Program-made: the position numbers and the translations under genes
DNA from: an uncultured Macromonas sp.
Lineage (GTDB): Bacteria > Pseudomonadota > Gammaproteobacteria > Burkholderiales > Burkholderiaceae
Direction: 5' to 3'
DNA length: 8,461 bases
Assembly: GCA_946481585.1 (NCBI GenBank)
Contig: CAMLOF010000126.1
Span: forward strand, 1-8,461
Notes under the pieces: generated by a model
Told to the model about the DNA's origin: nothing
Databases searched by the model: none
Seen by the model: only the letters and a program-made list of their open reading frames with translations
Part shown: positions 6,451 through 8,461 of the stretch, piece after piece
Layout of the letters: the number at the start of each line of letters is the position of its first letter
How positions within the stretch are numbered: the stretch's first letter is position 1

Positions 6451-6469
6451 TGCAATATACTGCATTGCA
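6451..6469. promoter_or_regulatory. 19-base interrupted palindrome in the flavodoxin-purL divergent region
   Basis: TGCAAT (6451-6456), spacer ATACTGC, ATTGCA (6464-6469). The element is AT-rich compared with its surroundings. It contains TATACT (6456-6461), a 5 of 6 match to a plus-strand -10 box, though no good -35 stands 16-18 bases before it. It may be an operator for a dimeric regulator acting on one or both divergent genes. It does not match the E. coli PurR box. Confidence 0.4.
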
Positions 6470-6557
6470 AGGGCGTGAAGGCCTAAGGTAAACCCTGATG
6501 CAGCGCCCTGCCAGGGGCTGGCTTTGGGGGCTAAGAAGGCAGACGCCTCGGCCAAAG

Positions 6558-6563
6558 TAAAAT
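6558..6563 (+). promoter_or_regulatory. Candidate -10 box of purL
   Basis: TAAAAT matches 5 of 6 bases of TATAAT and lies 30 bases before the purL GTG start. A start point near 6570 would give a leader of about 24 bases. No convincing -35 hexamer is visible at the expected distance (6535-6540 reads GAAGGC), so this is a partial prediction. Confidence 0.35.
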
Positions 6564-6593
6564 CATGGGTCTTTCCCCATACCAGGCCACACC

Positions 6594-8461
6594 GTGACCC
6601 AGCACATCACCCCGATCGAGGGGGGCGACGCCCTCGGCAACTTCCGCGCCCAGCAACTCCTTCCCCGCCTGCAAGCCATCCATGACCGGATCGTTGGCGT
6701 ATCTGCCCGCTTCGTGCACCTGGTGGACACGCTTGAGCCGCTCACGGATGCTCAGCTCAAGGACTGGCAAGCGCTGCTGACTTACGGTGAACCTTACCAG
6801 GGTGAGCAGGGCGGTGTGCTGGTGGTGGTTACGCCGCGCATTGGCACCGTGTCGCCCTGGGCATCCAAGGCCACGGACATTGCCCACAACTGCGGTTTCG
6901 CCGTCAAGCGGGTGGAGCGCATTACCGAATACCGGCTCACGCTGAAGGCTGGCCTGCTGGGCAAGGCCGAATTGAGCGCACAGCAGTGGCAGCAAGTGGC
7001 CGCAGTGCTGCACGACCGCATGACCGAAAGCGCCGTGGCCAGCCGCGCAGACGCTTTCCACCTGTTCACCGAGCTGGAGCCCGCCCCCATGGAGCACGTG
7101 GACGTGCTGGGTGGTGGCCGCGCGGCACTGGAAAAGGCCAACGTGGCCTGGGGCCTGGCGCTGGCTGACGATGAGATCGACTACCTCGTCAAGGCTTTCA
7201 ACGACCTCAAGCGCAACCCCACCGACGTGGAATTGATGATGTTCGCGCAGGCCAACAGCGAACACTGCCGCCACAAGATCTTCAACGCGCAGTTCACGAT
7301 TGACGGCGTGGCGCAGGAAAAGAGCCTGTTCGGGATGATCCGCCACACCCACCAGACCAGCCCGCAGCACACGGTGGTGGCCTATTCGGACAACGCCTCC
7401 ATCATGGAAGGGCACGAACTGGAGCGCTTCGTGGCCCGTGCGCAGAGCGGTGCCGCCACGCCCTACGTGGCCGAGCGCGCCCAGCACCACGTGCTGATGA
7501 AGGTTGAGACGCACAACCACCCCACGGCCATTTCCCCGTTCCCTGGCGCCTCCACCGGCGCGGGCGGTGAAATCCGCGACGAAGGCGCCACTGGCCGGGG
7601 TTCCAAGCCCAAGGCGGGCCTGACGGGCTTCACCGTTTCCAAACTCTGGGGCGGGTGGTCCGACCAGCCGGACGGCAAGCCCGAGCACATTGCCAGCCCG
7701 TTGCAGATCATGACCGAAGGCCCGCTGGGCGGCGCGGCCTTCAACAACGAGTTCGGCCGACCCAACCTGCTGGGCTACTTCCGCGAGTACGAGCAGACCG
7801 TGGCCACCGACGCCGACACCGTGCAGCGCGGCTACCACAAGCCCATCATGATTGCGGGTGGCCTGGGCCAGATCGAAGCCGGGCAGACCAAGAAGATCGA
7901 ATTCCCCGCGGGCACGCTGCTCATCCAGCTGGGCGGGCCCGGCATGCGCATCGGCATGGGCGGCGGTGCGGCCAGTTCCATGGCCACCGGCGTGAACGCG
8001 GCCGATCTGGACTTCGACTCCGTGCAGCGCGGCAACCCCGAGATCGAACGCCGCGCCCAGGAAGTCATCAACCAGTGCTGGACGCTGGGTGACAAGAACC
8101 CCATCCTTGCCATCCACGACGTGGGTGCGGGCGGCCTGTCCAACGCCTTCCCCGAACTCACGAATGATGCAGGGCGTGGTGCACGCTTCGATCTGCGCGC
8201 CGTGCCGCTGGAGGAGTCTGGCCTGGCACCGAAGGAAATCTGGTCCAACGAGAGCCAGGAACGCTATGTGCTGGCCATTGGCCCCGAGTCGCTGGAGCAG
8301 TTCAAGGCCTTCTGCGAGCGTGAGCGTTGCCCCTTTGCCGTGGTGGGTGTAGCCACCGAGCAGCGCCAGCTGGTGCTGGCGGACGAGGGCAACGAGAGCC
8401 CCGTGGACATGCCCATGGACGTGCTGCTGGGCAAGCCGCCCAAGATGCACCGCGACGTGAA
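6594..8461 (+). CDS. purL: Phosphoribosylformylglycinamidine synthase (PurL, large form), 3' end cut by window
   Basis: The first 622 codons of large-type FGAM synthase, which converts FGAR, glutamine and ATP to FGAM in the fourth step of purine synthesis in the cytoplasm. The full protein should be about 1,300 residues; roughly half, including the C-terminal glutamine amidotransferase domain, lies beyond the edge. Present are the PurS-like N-terminal domain (about 1-150), the linker with [16 protein letters not shown] (217-232), and the first AIR-synthase-like half with [18 protein letters not shown] (303-320), the [15 protein letters not shown] loop (322-336), [15 protein letters not shown] (447-461) and [15 protein letters not shown] (508-522). 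An in-frame TAA at 6558-6560 and no ATG before the conserved [11 protein letters not shown] make GTG at 6594 the only sensible start. The ribosome binding site is weak (AGG at 6584-6586). The frame is uninterrupted. Confidence 0.96.
   Translation, partial: MTQHITPIEGGDALGNFRAQQLLPRLQAIHDRIVGVSARFVHLVDTLEPLTDAQLKDWQALLTYGEPYQGEQGGVLVVVTPRIGTVSPWASKATDIAHNCGFAVKRVERITEYRLTLKAGLLGKAELSAQQWQQVAAVLHDRMTESAVASRADAFHLFTELEPAPMEHVDVLGGGRAALEKANVAWGLALADDEIDYLVKAFNDLKRNPTDVELMMFAQANSEHCRHKIFNAQFTIDGVAQEKSLFGMIRHTHQTSPQHTVVAYSDNASIMEGHELERFVARAQSGAATPYVAERAQHHVLMKVETHNHPTAISPFPGASTGAGGEIRDEGATGRGSKPKAGLTGFTVSKLWGGWSDQPDGKPEHIASPLQIMTEGPLGGAAFNNEFGRPNLLGYFREYEQTVATDADTVQRGYHKPIMIAGGLGQIEAGQTKKIEFPAGTLLIQLGGPGMRIGMGGGAASSMATGVNAADLDFDSVQRGNPEIERRAQEVINQCWTLGDKNPILAIHDVGAGGLSNAFPELTNDAGRGARFDLRAVPLEESGLAPKEIWSNESQERYVLAIGPESLEQFKAFCERERCPFAVVGVATEQRQLVLADEGNESPVDMPMDVLLGKPPKMHRDV

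Noticed and set aside
6503..6516. Small GC-rich hairpin GCCCTGCCAGGGGC before purL
   Set aside because: Only 4-5 pairs and no T tract follows on either strand, so it cannot be called a terminator.
6390..6593. Possible small gene or RNA in the divergent flavodoxin-purL gap
   Set aside because: No tRNA-like or riboswitch-like fold is apparent by eye. The only short frames lack ribosome binding sites or run into the neighbouring genes. Only the palindrome and the -10-like boxes are supported.
6531..8450. A 639-codon open frame on the minus strand opposite purL
   Set aside because: The plus strand here encodes an unmistakable PurL with all family motifs. The antisense frame is stop-free because of GC-rich third positions, and its His/Gly/Val-rich product has no recognisable domain.

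Overview
The window looks like an ordinary chromosomal stretch from a GC-rich betaproteobacterium, most likely Burkholderiales and probably Comamonadaceae. This is inferred from the style of the proteins, the codon bias and a TAAAAT-type -10 box; it was not checked by a search. Six genes are complete and one, purL, runs off the right edge. No mobile elements, CRISPR arrays, tRNAs or rRNAs were found, and no intergenic gap exceeds about 205 bases.

Left edge (4-1131, plus strand): a 3-hydroxyisobutyryl-CoA hydrolase-type member of the enoyl-CoA hydratase superfamily, an enzyme class used in valine breakdown. It converges, with a 12-base gap, on a minus-strand ABC transporter operon of the branched-chain/hydrophobic amino acid (HAAT, Liv/Bra) class. 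Read in the direction of transcription from 5792 down to 1144, the operon order is livK (periplasmic binding protein), livH and livM (permeases), livG and livF (ATPases). The last three genes overlap (livM/livG by 8 bases, livG/livF by an ATGA), so they are probably translationally coupled. A strong terminator-like hairpin with a T6 tract lies between livK and livH. It probably lowers expression of the membrane and ATPase genes relative to the binding protein. A sigma70-like promoter and a perfect 7-base inverted repeat precede livK.

Right part: a small stand-alone flavodoxin of MioC type (5907-6389, minus) sits just upstream of livK on the same strand. It is divergent from purL (6594 to the edge, plus), which encodes the large FGAM synthase of purine synthesis. 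The 204-base divergent region carries a 19-base interrupted palindrome and a plausible purL -10 box.

The genes suggest import of branched-chain amino acids or a related small carboxylate, next to a valine-pathway hydrolase. The ligand cannot be assigned from sequence alone. I found no convincing undescribed system. The points worth checking are regulatory (the livK-livH attenuator, the livK leader palindrome, the purL start context) and a variant switch region in LivF.
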